The position numbers were made by a program, and so were the translations under genes. Shown here in pieces: positions 9,053-19,096 of a DNA stretch of 64,000 nt. Source of the DNA: Sulfitobacter litoralis (GTDB lineage: Bacteria > Pseudomonadota > Alphaproteobacteria > Rhodobacterales > Rhodobacteraceae); assembly GCF_900103185.1 (NCBI RefSeq), contig NZ_FNJD01000013.1, positions 1 through 64,000 on the forward strand. Direction: 5' to 3'. Below the pieces are notes generated by a model. It saw nothing but the letters and a program-made list of their open reading frames with translations. It was not told the DNA's origin and ran no database searches. Every line of letters starts with the position of its first letter. The first letter of the stretch is position 1.

Positions 9053-11485
9053 ATGCGGCATTTTATCTTCACCCTGCTCGTGTCGCTTTGGTTCATACCC
9101 CTAGCTAACGCATCAATGGCGCAAGGGGTTCTATCCCTTTTGCCAAAAGCGCAAGAAAAAGCCGCCAGCGACACAGATACCGACGCCGCACGGCTGCAAG
9201 AGGTCATCAAACAGGCTGCCGAAAGCGGCGTGAGCGTGGTGGTCGTCGACAGCGCAGGCGGGCTGCTGAACCAGCCTGCGCCCGCCCGAACCGGCGAGGG
9301 TGCCCAGCCAGAGGACGCGCTGGCAACTGACGCCTCGCCGCTGATGCACCTGCAGGAACGGGGCAACCAGTTCCGCACCGCTTTGATCAAGCGCATCGTG
9401 CAATTGCCCGACGCGATCAACGAAGTCGTCTATATCCTGCGCGCCGCTAGCCCCGATGGCACGCTGTGGGCCTTTGGGAAGACGCTGCTGATTGCGCTCG
9501 CGCTTTTTGCTGTCGGGGTCGTGGTCGAGGTAGAGGTTTTTGGCAAACGGATCGCGCGCAGGTTTGTTACCGCCAAGGTTCAGGAGGCCCCCGTCGGCTA
9601 TGCCGAAAAGATGCCGTTCCTGGTGTTTCGCTTTTTCATGGGTATCATCGGCGTGCTGGTGTCGATGCTGGTCGCCTATGTCCTCGGGGCGTTGTTGTTC
9701 GGCCCACTTGAAGATACCGCGATCCAGTTCACTGCGACGTTGATCAACATCGGCTATTTTGTCTGTCGCGTGGCGGCAGGGCTGTGGCGGATGATCCTGT
9801 CGCCGTTCCTGATGCAATACCGCATTCCGGTGTTCAGCGACCGCGATGCCAAACGCCTGCATCGCTGGCTGTGGATAATGGCCAGCCTAGACACTTGCGC
9901 GATCCTGTTCGGGATATGGATCGGAGAGCTGGGACTGAACTACGACGTCTACGCGTTCATTGCGTCGCTGATGTCAGCGGCAATTGTGGTCGCGAATATC
10001 CTGATGATCTGGGTCAACCGGCGGGCCATTTCAAACGCGCTTCGGCAGGGCAAACCCGCCTCGGAATGTAGCGCGGTTGGGCGCTTCATGTCGCGGGCCT
10101 GGGCCCCGCTGGTGGTGGCCTATGCGCTTTTCGCCTGGGTCGAACTGACCTATGATCTGGTGCTTGAAAACCCTAGCTCTGTGCCGCTTATCGCGGGGGC
10201 TTACGGTATCTTGGTGTCGATCATCGTAGTCTACGGCGTGATCAACTATGCCATTGAACGCGGCTTTGCACGCGCGCGGATGATGCGGCGCCTGAATGCG
10301 CTGCGCCGCGAGAAACAGGCCGGTATTTTGCCGGACGATGGCGATGCGATAGCCGCAGATATCACGGGCGCGGATGGCACGAATGCGCTAGATGCTGCCG
10401 CTGAACAGGCCGCATTGACACCGCGTCAGAGCCTGACCAGCTTCGAGAGTTTGGCCCGGCGGGTGGCCGGTATCCTCGCTTTTGTCAGCGGGGCTTACGC
10501 GTTTTTCTATATTTGGGACACCGAAGCCACCGTAATGGTCGAAAGCCACGCGGACAAGCTGCTCGACGTGATGGTAATTTTGTTTATCGGCTACGTCGTC
10601 TATCACGCCTTCCGCATCTGGATCGACAGCAAGATCGAGGCCGAAACCGCCGACCAGCCCGAGGCAGAGCTGGGAGACGAAGGCAGCGGGGCGTCCTCAG
10701 CCAGCCGGTTGGCCACGCTGCTGCCGCTGTTTCGCAACTTTGTCCTGATCGTCCTGATCGTGACCATTGCTCTGATCGTGTTGATGGAATTCGGGATCAA
10801 CGTCGGCCCGTTGTTTGCAGGCGCGGGGATCGTCGGTGTTGCTGTCGGCTTTGGCAGTCAGGCGCTGGTGCGCGATATCTTTGCCGGTGCATTCTTTCTG
10901 TTCGATGACGCTTTTCGCAAGGGCGAATACCTCGACGTGGGCGGGGTGAAGGGCACGGTCGAAAAAATTTCGGTTCGGTCGTTCCAGCTGCGCCACCATC
11001 TGGGTGCATTACATACTATCCCCTTTGGCGAGCTACAGGTAATGACGAATTATAGCCGTGACTGGGTGATCATGAAGCTGCCCTTGCGTGTGACCTATGA
11101 CACGGATGTCGAACGGGTTCGCAAGCTGATCAAAAAGCTCGGCATCGAACTGCTGGATGATCCGGTAATCGGAGATAACTTTATCCAGCCGCTCAAATCG
11201 CAGGGCGTCATCGAAATGCAGGACTCTGCGATGATTATCCGGGTCAAGTTTATGACCAAACCGGGGGATCAATGGCTGGTGCGCAAGAAGGTCTACGAGG
11301 AAATCCGCGCCCTGTTCGAACGCGAAGGCATCCGTTTTGCCCACCGCGAAGTCACCGTGCGTCTGGCAGATGGAAAGGTGCAGGACCTTAGCGATGAGGA
11401 ACGCAACGCGGTGACCGCCGCAGCACAGGCATCGATGGAAGAAGAGGCAGAAGCAAGCCCCGTGCAAAGCGAGGACGACCGTTAG
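9053..11485 (+). CDS. MscS-family mechanosensitive ion channel (large form)
   Basis: The 810-aa product is a large MscS-like inner-membrane channel. It has a Sec signal (MRHFIFTLLVSLWFIPLANA), a periplasmic segment of about 120 residues, many membrane helices between roughly 140 and 590, and the pore-lining helix with its small-residue pattern AGAGIVGVAVGFGSQALVRD near 590-609. The cytosolic beta domain and cage follow. Such channels open when turgor rises and release solutes. The first helix region and the acidic, Glu-rich C-terminal tail are extensions beyond E. coli MscS. A second MscS gene lies at 51100, with only general similarity. Confidence 0.93.
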   Translation: MRHFIFTLLVSLWFIPLANASMAQGVLSLLPKAQEKAASDTDTDAARLQEVIKQAAESGVSVVVVDSAGGLLNQPAPARTGEGAQPEDALATDASPLMHLQERGNQFRTALIKRIVQLPDAINEVVYILRAASPDGTLWAFGKTLLIALALFAVGVVVEVEVFGKRIARRFVTAKVQEAPVGYAEKMPFLVFRFFMGIIGVLVSMLVAYVLGALLFGPLEDTAIQFTATLINIGYFVCRVAAGLWRMILSPFLMQYRIPVFSDRDAKRLHRWLWIMASLDTCAILFGIWIGELGLNYDVYAFIASLMSAAIVVANILMIWVNRRAISNALRQGKPASECSAVGRFMSRAWAPLVVAYALFAWVELTYDLVLENPSSVPLIAGAYGILVSIIVVYGVINYAIERGFARARMMRRLNALRREKQAGILPDDGDAIAADITGADGTNALDAAAEQAALTPRQSLTSFESLARRVAGILAFVSGAYAFFYIWDTEATVMVESHADKLLDVMVILFIGYVVYHAFRIWIDSKIEAETADQPEAELGDEGSGASSASRLATLLPLFRNFVLIVLIVTIALIVLMEFGINVGPLFAGAGIVGVAVGFGSQALVRDIFAGAFFLFDDAFRKGEYLDVGGVKGTVEKISVRSFQLRHHLGALHTIPFGELQVMTNYSRDWVIMKLPLRVTYDTDVERVRKLIKKLGIELLDDPVIGDNFIQPLKSQGVIEMQDSAMIIRVKFMTKPGDQWLVRKKVYEEIRALFEREGIRFAHREVTVRLADGKVQDLSDEERNAVTAAAQASMEEEAEASPVQSEDDR

Positions 11486-11563
11486 TCGCCTTTGACGCAG
11501 TTGTGACATTGAAACGGGCTCCGCTGGCGCTAGCATCTAGGCATCTGCAACAGGAGAGTTCCT

Positions 11564-12334
11564 ATGAAACAGTCCAGACGCCAATTCCTCGCGACCACAG
11601 CTGCTACAGCCGGTGTTGTGACGCTACTGCCCTATGCCGCACAAGCCGCAGCCCACGGCGGCAACATGTTCCCCGTCAGTGGTGGCGAAGTCAAAGTTCA
11701 CCCCGTCGACCACGCGTCCTTCGTGATGGAGACACCAGCCGGTGTGATCTATTGCGATCCCGTGGGCGATGTTGCGAACTACAGTGATTTTGCCACGCCC
11801 GATCTGATCCTGATCACCCACGAGCACGGGGATCACTACAATGCCGAAACGCTGGCCGGTATCGTTGGTGACAACACGCAGATCATTACCAACCCTGCCG
11901 TATTCGACATGCTGCCCGCCGCGCTTAAAGCCAAGGCGAACGCGCTGGCCAACGGCGAGAACGCGATGTTCAACGAAGTATCAATCGAGGCGATCCCTGC
12001 CTATAACACCACCGAAGAGCGCAAGCAGTTCCACCCGCAAGGCCGCGACAACGGCTACATCGTGAACCTCGCCGACTTCCGTGTCTATATTTCCGGCGAT
12101 ACAGAAGCGACGCCGGAGATGCTGGCGCTAGAGGATATCGATCTGGCGTTTGTTTGTATGAACCTGCCGTTTACCATGGACGCGACCTCGGCTGCAGCGG
12201 CAGTGTCGACGTTCAAACCCGCGTTCGTCTACCCCTATCACTACCGCGGGCGCGATGATGGCACGCAAGACCCCGCCGCCTTTGCCGCCATGGTCGGCGA
12301 AGGGATCGAAGTCAAAATGGGCGACTGGTATTAA
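11564..12334 (+). CDS. Tat-exported MBL-fold metallo-hydrolase (UlaG-like)
   Basis: The 256-aa product begins with a twin-arginine signal (SRRQFLATTAATAGVV) and a cleavage region near AAQAAA. The metallo-beta-lactamase fold shows LITHEHGDHY (HxHxDH, near 82-89), VYISGDTEATPEM (metal-bridging Asp) and YPYHYRG near 224 (third His). The family contains mainly cytosolic UlaG-like hydrolases; the periplasmic version has no assigned substrate. It stands alone downstream of mscS with an AGGAG site before its ATG. Confidence 0.82.
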   Translation: MKQSRRQFLATTAATAGVVTLLPYAAQAAAHGGNMFPVSGGEVKVHPVDHASFVMETPAGVIYCDPVGDVANYSDFATPDLILITHEHGDHYNAETLAGIVGDNTQIITNPAVFDMLPAALKAKANALANGENAMFNEVSIEAIPAYNTTEERKQFHPQGRDNGYIVNLADFRVYISGDTEATPEMLALEDIDLAFVCMNLPFTMDATSAAAAVSTFKPAFVYPYHYRGRDDGTQDPAAFAAMVGEGIEVKMGDWY

Positions 12335-12343
12335 GCCAGCGCA

Positions 12344-12363
12344 GCGGGGGGCCAGCCCCCCGC
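12344..12363. terminator. GC-rich hairpin between convergent genes
   Basis: GCGGGGGGC and GCCCCCCGC form a 9-bp palindrome with almost no loop, located between the convergent metallo-hydrolase and ABC permease genes. There is no T-run, so it may be a structured repeat rather than an intrinsic terminator. Confidence 0.45.
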
Positions 12364-12370
12364 ACCCCCC

Positions 12371-12391
12371 GGGATTTAGACCATTTGGAAC
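12371..12391. repeat. Short interspersed sequence, copy 1
   Basis: ATTTAGACCATTTGGAA follows the GC-rich hairpin at 12344-12363. Nearly the same string occurs at 30961-30979 (ATTTAAGACCATTTGGAA), also in non-coding DNA. Hairpin plus this string could be a REP-like intergenic element. Confidence 0.4.
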
Positions 12392-12407
12392 TGAAGGCCC
12401 CGGTGGG

Positions 12408-13562
12408 TCAGGATTTATACGGATCAAGACTTGCGCGCAGACCATCGCCCAAGAAGTTGAACGCCAGCACCACGACAATGATCGGCAGCATGGGAATAGC
12501 GGTCCACCAGTAGATTTCGATGCTCGCCAGATTTTGCGCGTCATTCAGCATGACGCCCCAGCTGACGGCGGGCGCGCGAAGACCGAGCCCCAGAAAGCTA
12601 AGCGCGGTTTCCCCAAGGATCATTGCCGGGATCGATAGGGTCGCGCTGGCGATCAGATGCGACATGAAATTCGGCAACAGGTGTTTGCGGATCACCCGCG
12701 CCGGGGACGCGCCCATCATCTCGGCCGCTTTGACGTATTCCTCTTCACGCAGGCTCAGGAATTTTGACCGCACCGCCCGCGCCAGCCCGGGCCAATCCAG
12801 AATGCCGAGGATGATCGAGATGATAAAGAACACCGACACCGGCCCCCAGTTCGACGGCACCGCCGCCGAAAGCGCCAGCCAGAGCGGGAGTTCTGGTAGT
12901 GACCGCAAAATCTCGATCGCGCGGTTGACCAGCCAGTCGGTCTTGCCGCCGAAGTAACCGGCCAAAGATCCAAAGAAGATACCCAGCACAAAACTGACCG
13001 TGATGCCGATCAACCCCACCGTCAAAGAAAGCTGCGCACCATAGAGGATGCGGCTGAACACATCGCGCCCCAACCGATCCGAGCCCCAGAGAAACACCGT
13101 CGCGCCGTCAGGGGCGCAAAACAGGTGGGTGTCGCTGGGGATGAGCGCAAAGAGGTGGTAGGTTTCACCCTTACAAAAATACTCAATCTTGCGCGGGTTG
13201 CTGGTATCGGTGTCGTAGACCCAGCGGAAATTCACCAGATCCGCAGTGCCCGTCGTCTCGTATACAAAGGGGCCGATGAAACTGCCCTCGTGCCAAAGGT
13301 TGATGCTTTGCGGTGGCGCGTAGATGTGTTCGGCATTGCGCTCGTTTGGTGTGTAGGGCGCGATGAACCCCGCCACTGGCAAGATCAGATAGCAGAAGGC
13401 CAGAAACAGCCCGGATACCAGCGCCAGCTTGTGCCGCCGGAACTTGCGCCACATGAGCCGTGTGACAGAGGCGTCCATCTCGGCCCGCTCAAGCGCGGAA
13501 AGATCGCCGTCGTCGGTCCAGGGGGTTGTGTCGACAAAGCGGTTGTCAGGCTGGATGCTCAT
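12408..13562 (-). CDS. ABC transporter permease, OppC/DppC type
   Basis: This 384-aa inner-membrane permease has a cytoplasmic N-terminus, one helix near 45-70 and a periplasmic loop of about 100 residues. A bundle of five helices follows in the binding-protein-dependent transport domain. The ATPase-docking EAA loop reads EEYVKAAEMMGASPARVIRK. Near its end is the typical ALSFLGLGLRAPAVSWGVML. It is the last gene of a four-gene operon and overlaps the other permease gene by four bases. The large loop recalls the YejE/oligopeptide subgroup. Confidence 0.9.
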   Translation of the reverse strand: MSIQPDNRFVDTTPWTDDGDLSALERAEMDASVTRLMWRKFRRHKLALVSGLFLAFCYLILPVAGFIAPYTPNERNAEHIYAPPQSINLWHEGSFIGPFVYETTGTADLVNFRWVYDTDTSNPRKIEYFCKGETYHLFALIPSDTHLFCAPDGATVFLWGSDRLGRDVFSRILYGAQLSLTVGLIGITVSFVLGIFFGSLAGYFGGKTDWLVNRAIEILRSLPELPLWLALSAAVPSNWGPVSVFFIISIILGILDWPGLARAVRSKFLSLREEEYVKAAEMMGASPARVIRKHLLPNFMSHLIASATLSIPAMILGETALSFLGLGLRAPAVSWGVMLNDAQNLASIEIYWWTAIPMLPIIVVVLAFNFLGDGLRASLDPYKS

Positions 13563-14587
13563 GAGCTGCGTGCCCCGTAACGGATGCGCGGATCAAGCAG
13601 GACCAGCAGCATGTCAGAGATCATCGTGCCGATCAGCGTCAGCAGGGCTACGAACATCAGGATGAACGCCGCGAGGAACTGGTCTTGGGACTTTAGTGCG
13701 ACCAGCAGATAGGGCCCGATGGTTTGCAGGCCCAGCACCACCGATACCAGCACGGAGCCCGATACCATAGCAGGCAGCAGGTTCCCGATATCGGCGACAA
13801 AGGGGTTGAAGGCCACGCGCAACGGGTATTTCGACAGCAGCCGTGCGGGGCCCATGCCCTTGGCCTTGGCGGTTTCCACATAGGGTTTATCAAGCTCGTC
13901 GAGCATATTCGCCCGTAATCGCTGCATCATTGCGGCGGCACCGGCGGTGCCGATCACAAAGGTCGGGACGATCAGGTGCAGCAGGACGGAGCGTACTTTT
14001 TCCCATGACATGGGCTGGCCCTCAAGCTCGGGGGCCATAAGCCCGCCAATCGGCAGGTCAAAGTATTTATGGCCATAATAAAACAGGATCAGCGCCAACA
14101 GGAAGTTCGGTGTCGCGAGCCCGAGGTAGCCCAGAAAGCCGGCGGTATAATCGACCCAAGTCTCGGATTTGGCGGCGGCGAGCACCCCAAGCGGCAAGGC
14201 GATGAGATAGACAAACAACACGGCGGCGAGATTGACCAGCACCGTCATCCACAGCGCATCGCCGACGATTTCGCCTACGGGGCGATCGAATTCGAACGAC
14301 CAGCCGAAATTGCCCTGGATCAAGCCGGCGAACCCCTGTGGCCCCGGCACCATGCCGACCCAGATCAGGTATTGTTTCCAGATCGGTTCATCCAGCGCGT
14401 ATTCGTGGCGCAGAAACTCGGCCTTGGCGACGCCTTCGGCCTGACCCGTGGCGCGCAGTTCGGCGATCTGGTTCGACAGATAATCGCCGGGCGGCAGGTT
14501 GATGATGACGAAGACCAGTAGGGAGACCACCCAGAGGGTCAGCAGCATGGTGATGAAACGCCACACGGCGTATCTGAGGAAGATCAT
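13559..14587 (-). CDS. ABC transporter permease, OppB/DppB type
   Basis: The 342-aa permease starts MIFLRYAVWRFITMLLTLWV, the usual DppB/OppB first helix, and has about six helices. Its EAA loop is KPYVETAKAKGMGPARLLSK near 232-251. It pairs with the downstream OppC-type permease to form the membrane pore. Overlaps of four bases with both neighbours indicate translational coupling. The substrate is set by the binding protein encoded upstream. Confidence 0.9.
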   Translation of the reverse strand: MIFLRYAVWRFITMLLTLWVVSLLVFVIINLPPGDYLSNQIAELRATGQAEGVAKAEFLRHEYALDEPIWKQYLIWVGMVPGPQGFAGLIQGNFGWSFEFDRPVGEIVGDALWMTVLVNLAAVLFVYLIALPLGVLAAAKSETWVDYTAGFLGYLGLATPNFLLALILFYYGHKYFDLPIGGLMAPELEGQPMSWEKVRSVLLHLIVPTFVIGTAGAAAMMQRLRANMLDELDKPYVETAKAKGMGPARLLSKYPLRVAFNPFVADIGNLLPAMVSGSVLVSVVLGLQTIGPYLLVALKSQDQFLAAFILMFVALLTLIGTMISDMLLVLLDPRIRYGARSS

Positions 14588-16509
14588 CGGCTTACCTGCA
14601 CATGGGGGTCTTGGAAGTAGAATTCATCGATGCGGTGAATGCCGAAATGCGCGCCGGGATCAAAGGCCCAGATCCCATGCTCCGGTACATTCATCAGATC
14701 GTTCGAGACGACGACGGGTTGCGGGGCCTCGGCCAGCACGCCGATGGCGAATTGCTGTTCGGCGTGGATGGCGAGCATCCGCTTCCAGATGTCTTCGCGC
14801 ATCTGTGGGTCGTCGGTGTGGTTCCAGTCATTCGCCAGCAGCATCAGCCGTTTCGCGGGCTGCATATCGGGGGGCGACCCGGCCTGTCCGACTGTTTGGT
14901 AGTATTGTCCCCACATCGGCCAGGCAAAGAATTCCTGATTGGTGGGCGCCAGATAGGACGGAGAGGTCGACGGCCCCGGAAGCCCGTTGTCCCAGCCGTA
15001 CCACACCGACGCCATGGTCCGCCCCGCATAGATCCGGTTGCGCAGGATGTCGCGGTCCAGCGGGCGCATGATCAGACGGATGCCCAGATCTCGCCATGTG
15101 TCAGTGATGATCGCCAACGCGTTTTCTTCCTCGCTGCGTTCGCCTGCGGTCTCGATCACGAACTCCATCGGGCGGCCGTCGGGCAGTTCGCGCAGGCCGG
15201 CGGGGGTGCGTTCAGTCAGGCCCATGTCGTCAAGCAACGCATTGGCATGGGCAAGGTTCATCGCTGACCACGAATGCGTATTATCGTCGTTGTAAAGCGC
15301 GCTTTGCGACAGGGCGGACATGTCGCCTTCGCTGGCAAGGCCAAAATAGAGCGCGCGGTTGATCATGCGTCGATCGATGCCGAGGCTCAGCGCACGGCGA
15401 AAACGCACGTCGCGCATGACATCGCGCCACACAGGGTCGGCGAAGTTCAGGTTGGGATAGATCGCGATCTGGCTGGCGACGCCGTTGGCCCAAAGCAGAG
15501 TGCGGTATTTGCCGCCGTCCGCCTCGCCTTTCTTGAGGATCGCGACATCGGGGAAATCGAGCCCGCGCGCCTGCAGGTCGACCTCGCCTGCGTTGGCCTT
15601 GGCCGCGATCAGCCCACCGCCGACCACGGTCATCTGCACCACGTCGATATAGGGCAATTGCACGCCCCGGCTGTCGACACGGTGGAAATAGGGGTTTCGT
15701 ACAAACAGCTTGCGCGAGCTGTCCTTGTCCGAGGTGTTGATCCACGGCTGGAGGGTCGGCAGCGCGGGGTTGTCGAACTTGTACATATTATCGCGCTTGT
15801 TGTGCAGCGCGGCCCAGCTTTTGACCCGCGCGGCTTTGACCTTTTCGACCAGCGTATCGGGATCGGCGAACTTCTGATGAAATTGCTTCAGGTAATGGGC
15901 GGGGCGATAGATGAACGGCGGGCTTGCTTGCGCCAACAGCGGCAGGAAATTCGGATTGGGGATCTGCCATTCGAACACGACCGTATGTTCATCGGGGAAG
16001 GTGACCTTTCCCAGGCGGTTGTCCACAATCATGAAATCCGGCGGCCCGCTGGGGGTGATGTCGGGGTCGTTGGCGACATTTTCCCACCAGTAACGGAAAT
16101 CATCCGAGGTAAAGGGGATGCCGTCCGACCAGCGGTGACCGGGGCGCAGGTGCAGCGTGAATTTGCGCCCTTCTTCCACGTCCACCGCGGCGAGAATATC
16201 GGGGGCAAGCGTGTAGTCGGGCTGATACCCCACCAGCCGCGCATAGCCGTAAACGACCATTTGCCGCACGTCCTTGGTGCGCGAGATCAATGTGCGTAGC
16301 GTACCACCCTGACGCCCAAAGCTGCGGCCCTTGGCTTCGAGATCGACGACCAGCGGCTCTGACGGGATGCGGTCCTGCACGTGGGGCAGGCTGCCGGCAT
16401 TGACCTCTTGCGCCCAAAAGCTGCTTTCTCGGAGCACGGGACCATCGCTGTACGCGGCAAGGGGGGCAAAGGCGAGGGTCGCGGCGAGGGCAAGGAAGAG
16501 CTTACGCAT
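14584..16509 (-). CDS. ABC transporter extracellular solute-binding protein, family 5
   Basis: The product from the ATG at 16509 is 641 aa and starts with a Sec signal, [20 protein letters not shown]. The frame is open further upstream, but the 16509 start places the signal peptide correctly and overlaps the ATPase stop codon by eight bases. Family features include FTLHLRPGHRWSDGIPFTSD near 150, found in peptide- and nickel-binding SBP_bac_5 proteins. It is longer than typical DppA (about 535 aa), as in YejA-like or oligosaccharide binders. The ligand is not evident. Confidence 0.88.
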   Translation of the reverse strand: MRKLFLALAATLAFAPLAAYSDGPVLRESSFWAQEVNAGSLPHVQDRIPSEPLVVDLEAKGRSFGRQGGTLRTLISRTKDVRQMVVYGYARLVGYQPDYTLAPDILAAVDVEEGRKFTLHLRPGHRWSDGIPFTSDDFRYWWENVANDPDITPSGPPDFMIVDNRLGKVTFPDEHTVVFEWQIPNPNFLPLLAQASPPFIYRPAHYLKQFHQKFADPDTLVEKVKAARVKSWAALHNKRDNMYKFDNPALPTLQPWINTSDKDSSRKLFVRNPYFHRVDSRGVQLPYIDVVQMTVVGGGLIAAKANAGEVDLQARGLDFPDVAILKKGEADGGKYRTLLWANGVASQIAIYPNLNFADPVWRDVMRDVRFRRALSLGIDRRMINRALYFGLASEGDMSALSQSALYNDDNTHSWSAMNLAHANALLDDMGLTERTPAGLRELPDGRPMEFVIETAGERSEEENALAIITDTWRDLGIRLIMRPLDRDILRNRIYAGRTMASVWYGWDNGLPGPSTSPSYLAPTNQEFFAWPMWGQYYQTVGQAGSPPDMQPAKRLMLLANDWNHTDDPQMREDIWKRMLAIHAEQQFAIGVLAEAPQPVVVSNDLMNVPEHGIWAFDPGAHFGIHRIDEFYFQDPHVQVSR

Positions 16510-18283
16510 GACAACGTACCTTATGGCCGGGCTCAAGCTCGCGCAGGGCGGGCGCGTGATGGCCTTCAAAGCGGAACTGTTCGGGCCAGAGCGTGGGAGA
16601 GCCCGCCCCCTTGGCGACCAGATCAAGGTCAATCGGGCGACTGATGTCGGGTTCGGGCTGTGCCGCGATCAGGGCGCGGGTGTAGGGGTGTTGCGGGTTG
16701 TAGAACAACGTGTCGGGCGGGGCCTGTTCGACGATAACGCCAGCGCGCATGACCGCAACCTCGTCCGCGATGCGGGCAACGACAGCCAGATCGTGGCTGA
16801 TGAATAGATAGCTTAGGTTGGCACGGTCGCGGATGTCTTCGAGCAGGGTCAGGATCTGCTCTTGCACCGACACATCCAGCGCCGAGGTGGGTTCGTCGCA
16901 GATCAGCAGCTTCGGGTCGAGCGTCAGCGCGCGGGCAATGGACAGCCGCTGGCGCTGGCCGCCTGAAAACGCGTGCGGGAAACGGCCAAGCATATCAGGG
17001 TTCAATCCGACCCACCGCAACATTTCGGCCGCCTTTTCGCGGCGGTCGCGGGCGGTGCCGATGTTGTGCACCTCCATCGGTTCGGTCAGGGCTTGCTGCA
17101 CGCGCATACGCGGGCTGAGCGATGAATACGGGTCCTGGAACACCATCTGCGCCTGCCGTTGAAACGCTTTCCGCTCGGCGGGCGACAGGTCATGAACGGC
17201 CAGCGGCGGGGCAGCGGGGGCGGGGCGAAACAGCACCTCGCCGTCAGCATCGGGGCGTTCGGCCCCCATCGCGATGCGGGCGCAGGTGGTCTTGCCCGAT
17301 CCGCTTTCGCCGACAATCGCCAGCGTCTTGCCGCGCGGCAATTGCAGGTCGACGTTCTGGCAGGCGGATACGGTTACGGGTTTGCGCCAGCCGCCCGCCC
17401 GCATGGTATAGGTCTTAGATACATTGCGCAGATCAAGGATCATATCGTCGGCGGGCGTCGTGGATGCAGGGGCAGGGGCGGCCACGGCCGGGATCATCGG
17501 GGCGGCGGCGAACAGCTTGGCGGTGTAGGGGTGGGCAGGGCTGCCCAGCACATCCTGTGCATCGCCCCGTTCCATCACGCGCCCCTTGTGCATCACGACG
17601 ACTTTTTGCGCCATATTTGCCACGACGCCCAGATCGTGGGTCACAAGGATTACGCCCATGCCGGTTTCAGCCTGTAGCGACCGGATCAGCCCGAGCACCT
17701 GCGCCTGCGTCGTCACATCCAGCGCCGTCGTCGGTTCATCCGCGATCAGCAGCTCGGGCTTGGCGACCATGGCCATGGCGATCATCGCACGTTGGCGCAT
17801 CCCGCCTGACATCTCGAACGGATAGCTTTTCCAGGCGCGCATTGGATCGGCAAAGCCGACCTTTTCGAACTGCTGCAAAACCGCGCGTTTGGCCGCACCG
17901 CGCCCCATGTCGCGATGTAGACGCAGCACCTCGGCGACTTGGTCACCAATACGGTGCAAGGGCGACAAGGACCGCATCGGTTCCTGAAAGATCATTGAAA
18001 TGCGGTCGCCCCGAATGGCGCGCATCTGTTTCTCGGGGAGCGCCAGAAGATCGACGGGGCCTTCGGCTCCGTTAAATCGGATCGAGCCGCCGCGCATCTG
18101 AGCTGCATCCGGCAGCAAACGTAGTACAGACCGGCATGACAACGTTTTGCCCGACCCGCTTTCGCCCACCAGTGCAAGGGTCTCGCCTGCGTTCAGCGCA
18201 AAGCTGACGCGATCAACGACGGGCGGGCCGGCACCGAAACCGATCGACAGATCATTTACTTCAAGAAGGGGGGCCATGGTCAT
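16502..18283 (-). CDS. Fused two-domain ABC transporter ATPase, Opp/Dpp type
   Basis: This 593-aa protein contains two nucleotide-binding domains, equivalent to OppD and OppF joined. Domain 1 has Walker A GESGSGKT near 41, signature MSGGMRQR and Walker [13 protein letters not shown]. Domain 2 has GESGSGKT near 330, [15 protein letters not shown] and [12 protein letters not shown]. The ATG at 18283 (or 18277) fits the usual start [14 protein letters not shown]; the frame extends upstream but that portion looks unlike protein. It is the first gene of the importer operon. Confidence 0.92.
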   Translation of the reverse strand: MTMAPLLEVNDLSIGFGAGPPVVDRVSFALNAGETLALVGESGSGKTLSCRSVLRLLPDAAQMRGGSIRFNGAEGPVDLLALPEKQMRAIRGDRISMIFQEPMRSLSPLHRIGDQVAEVLRLHRDMGRGAAKRAVLQQFEKVGFADPMRAWKSYPFEMSGGMRQRAMIAMAMVAKPELLIADEPTTALDVTTQAQVLGLIRSLQAETGMGVILVTHDLGVVANMAQKVVVMHKGRVMERGDAQDVLGSPAHPYTAKLFAAAPMIPAVAAPAPASTTPADDMILDLRNVSKTYTMRAGGWRKPVTVSACQNVDLQLPRGKTLAIVGESGSGKTTCARIAMGAERPDADGEVLFRPAPAAPPLAVHDLSPAERKAFQRQAQMVFQDPYSSLSPRMRVQQALTEPMEVHNIGTARDRREKAAEMLRWVGLNPDMLGRFPHAFSGGQRQRLSIARALTLDPKLLICDEPTSALDVSVQEQILTLLEDIRDRANLSYLFISHDLAVVARIADEVAVMRAGVIVEQAPPDTLFYNPQHPYTRALIAAQPEPDISRPIDLDLVAKGAGSPTLWPEQFRFEGHHAPALRELEPGHKVRCHA

Positions 18284-18437
18284 CCCAAGCGCATCAAAGC
18301 GAAAATTACCAACCGAGTGAAGCCGATAAACGCCTAGGCGTCTAGGGGGCAGCGTAAAAACCAAGCGTCATCGGTACACAAAGGGGGGCTGCGTCCCCAT
18401 GTTGCATCAGTACGACCCAACCCGAAGGAGAACCGCG

Positions 18438-18932
18438 ATGAGCCGCCTAGATATTTTTATCGACCGTATGGTGTCGCAGCGTGCGTGTATCGATCATGCC
18501 GCCGCGTTGACGCAAACACTGACAGGGCCGGTGTTCGAACTGGGGTTGGGCAACGGACGGACGTTTCATCATATCCGCGAAACGATGCCCAACCGCGATA
18601 TCTTTGTGTTTGAACGCGCGGTTGCATCGAATCCTGATAGCACCCCCGAAGATCATCAGCTGATTTTGGGCGATGTGCATGAAACCCTGCCGGCCGCGTT
18701 AAACCGGTTCGGACCAAATGCCGCACTGATTCACGCGGACCTCGGCGGTCATAACCTCGCGAAAAACGATGCTTTTGCGCGTGTTCTTTCGCCTCTGATC
18801 GAGCCTTTATTGGCCGTAGGCGGCGTGATGGTGTCGAGCGATAGGATGTATTTCGACAATTTGATCGAAATCGCTTTGCCGCCCGAAGCGGTCGCCGGGC
18901 GCTGCTTTATGTACCGCCGTGAAATGTCTTGA
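18438..18932 (+). CDS. Small class I SAM-dependent methyltransferase-like protein
   Basis: The 164-aa protein contains a Rossmann-type SAM-binding start, GPVFELGLGNGRTFHHIRE near 31-49, then an acidic strand end (FVFERAV) and LIHADLGGHN. The ATG at 18438 is preceded by AAGGAG at 18425-18430. Homologues are usually annotated as class I methyltransferases without known substrate. It is a single-gene unit between a divergent ABC operon and a terminator. Confidence 0.75.
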   Translation: MSRLDIFIDRMVSQRACIDHAAALTQTLTGPVFELGLGNGRTFHHIRETMPNRDIFVFERAVASNPDSTPEDHQLILGDVHETLPAALNRFGPNAALIHADLGGHNLAKNDAFARVLSPLIEPLLAVGGVMVSSDRMYFDNLIEIALPPEAVAGRCFMYRREMS

Positions 18933-18971
18933 TGTGACTTAAGTATATGTAAGTCTTATACAAATTATCGT

Positions 18972-18997
18972 CGGCACCGGTATTCCGGTGCCGTTTT
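18972..18997 (+). terminator. Rho-independent terminator after the methyltransferase gene
   Basis: CGGCACCGG and CCGGTGCCG pair perfectly around a TATT loop and are followed by TTTT. It isolates the methyltransferase gene from the TRAP operon. Confidence 0.88.
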
Positions 18998-19096
18998 AAG
19001 TTTCTCTTGCGTGTTCCAAGTCCCCTCCCTAGTGTGCGCCCGAGACATAGTGAAACGATGTTTCGCATGGTGAAACAATTCTTGGGAGGGAATTAC

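Noticed and set aside
15274-16299. 341-codon plus-strand open frame
   Set aside because: It lies wholly antisense within the clearly coding solute-binding protein gene and shows no domain features; high G+C produces such frames.
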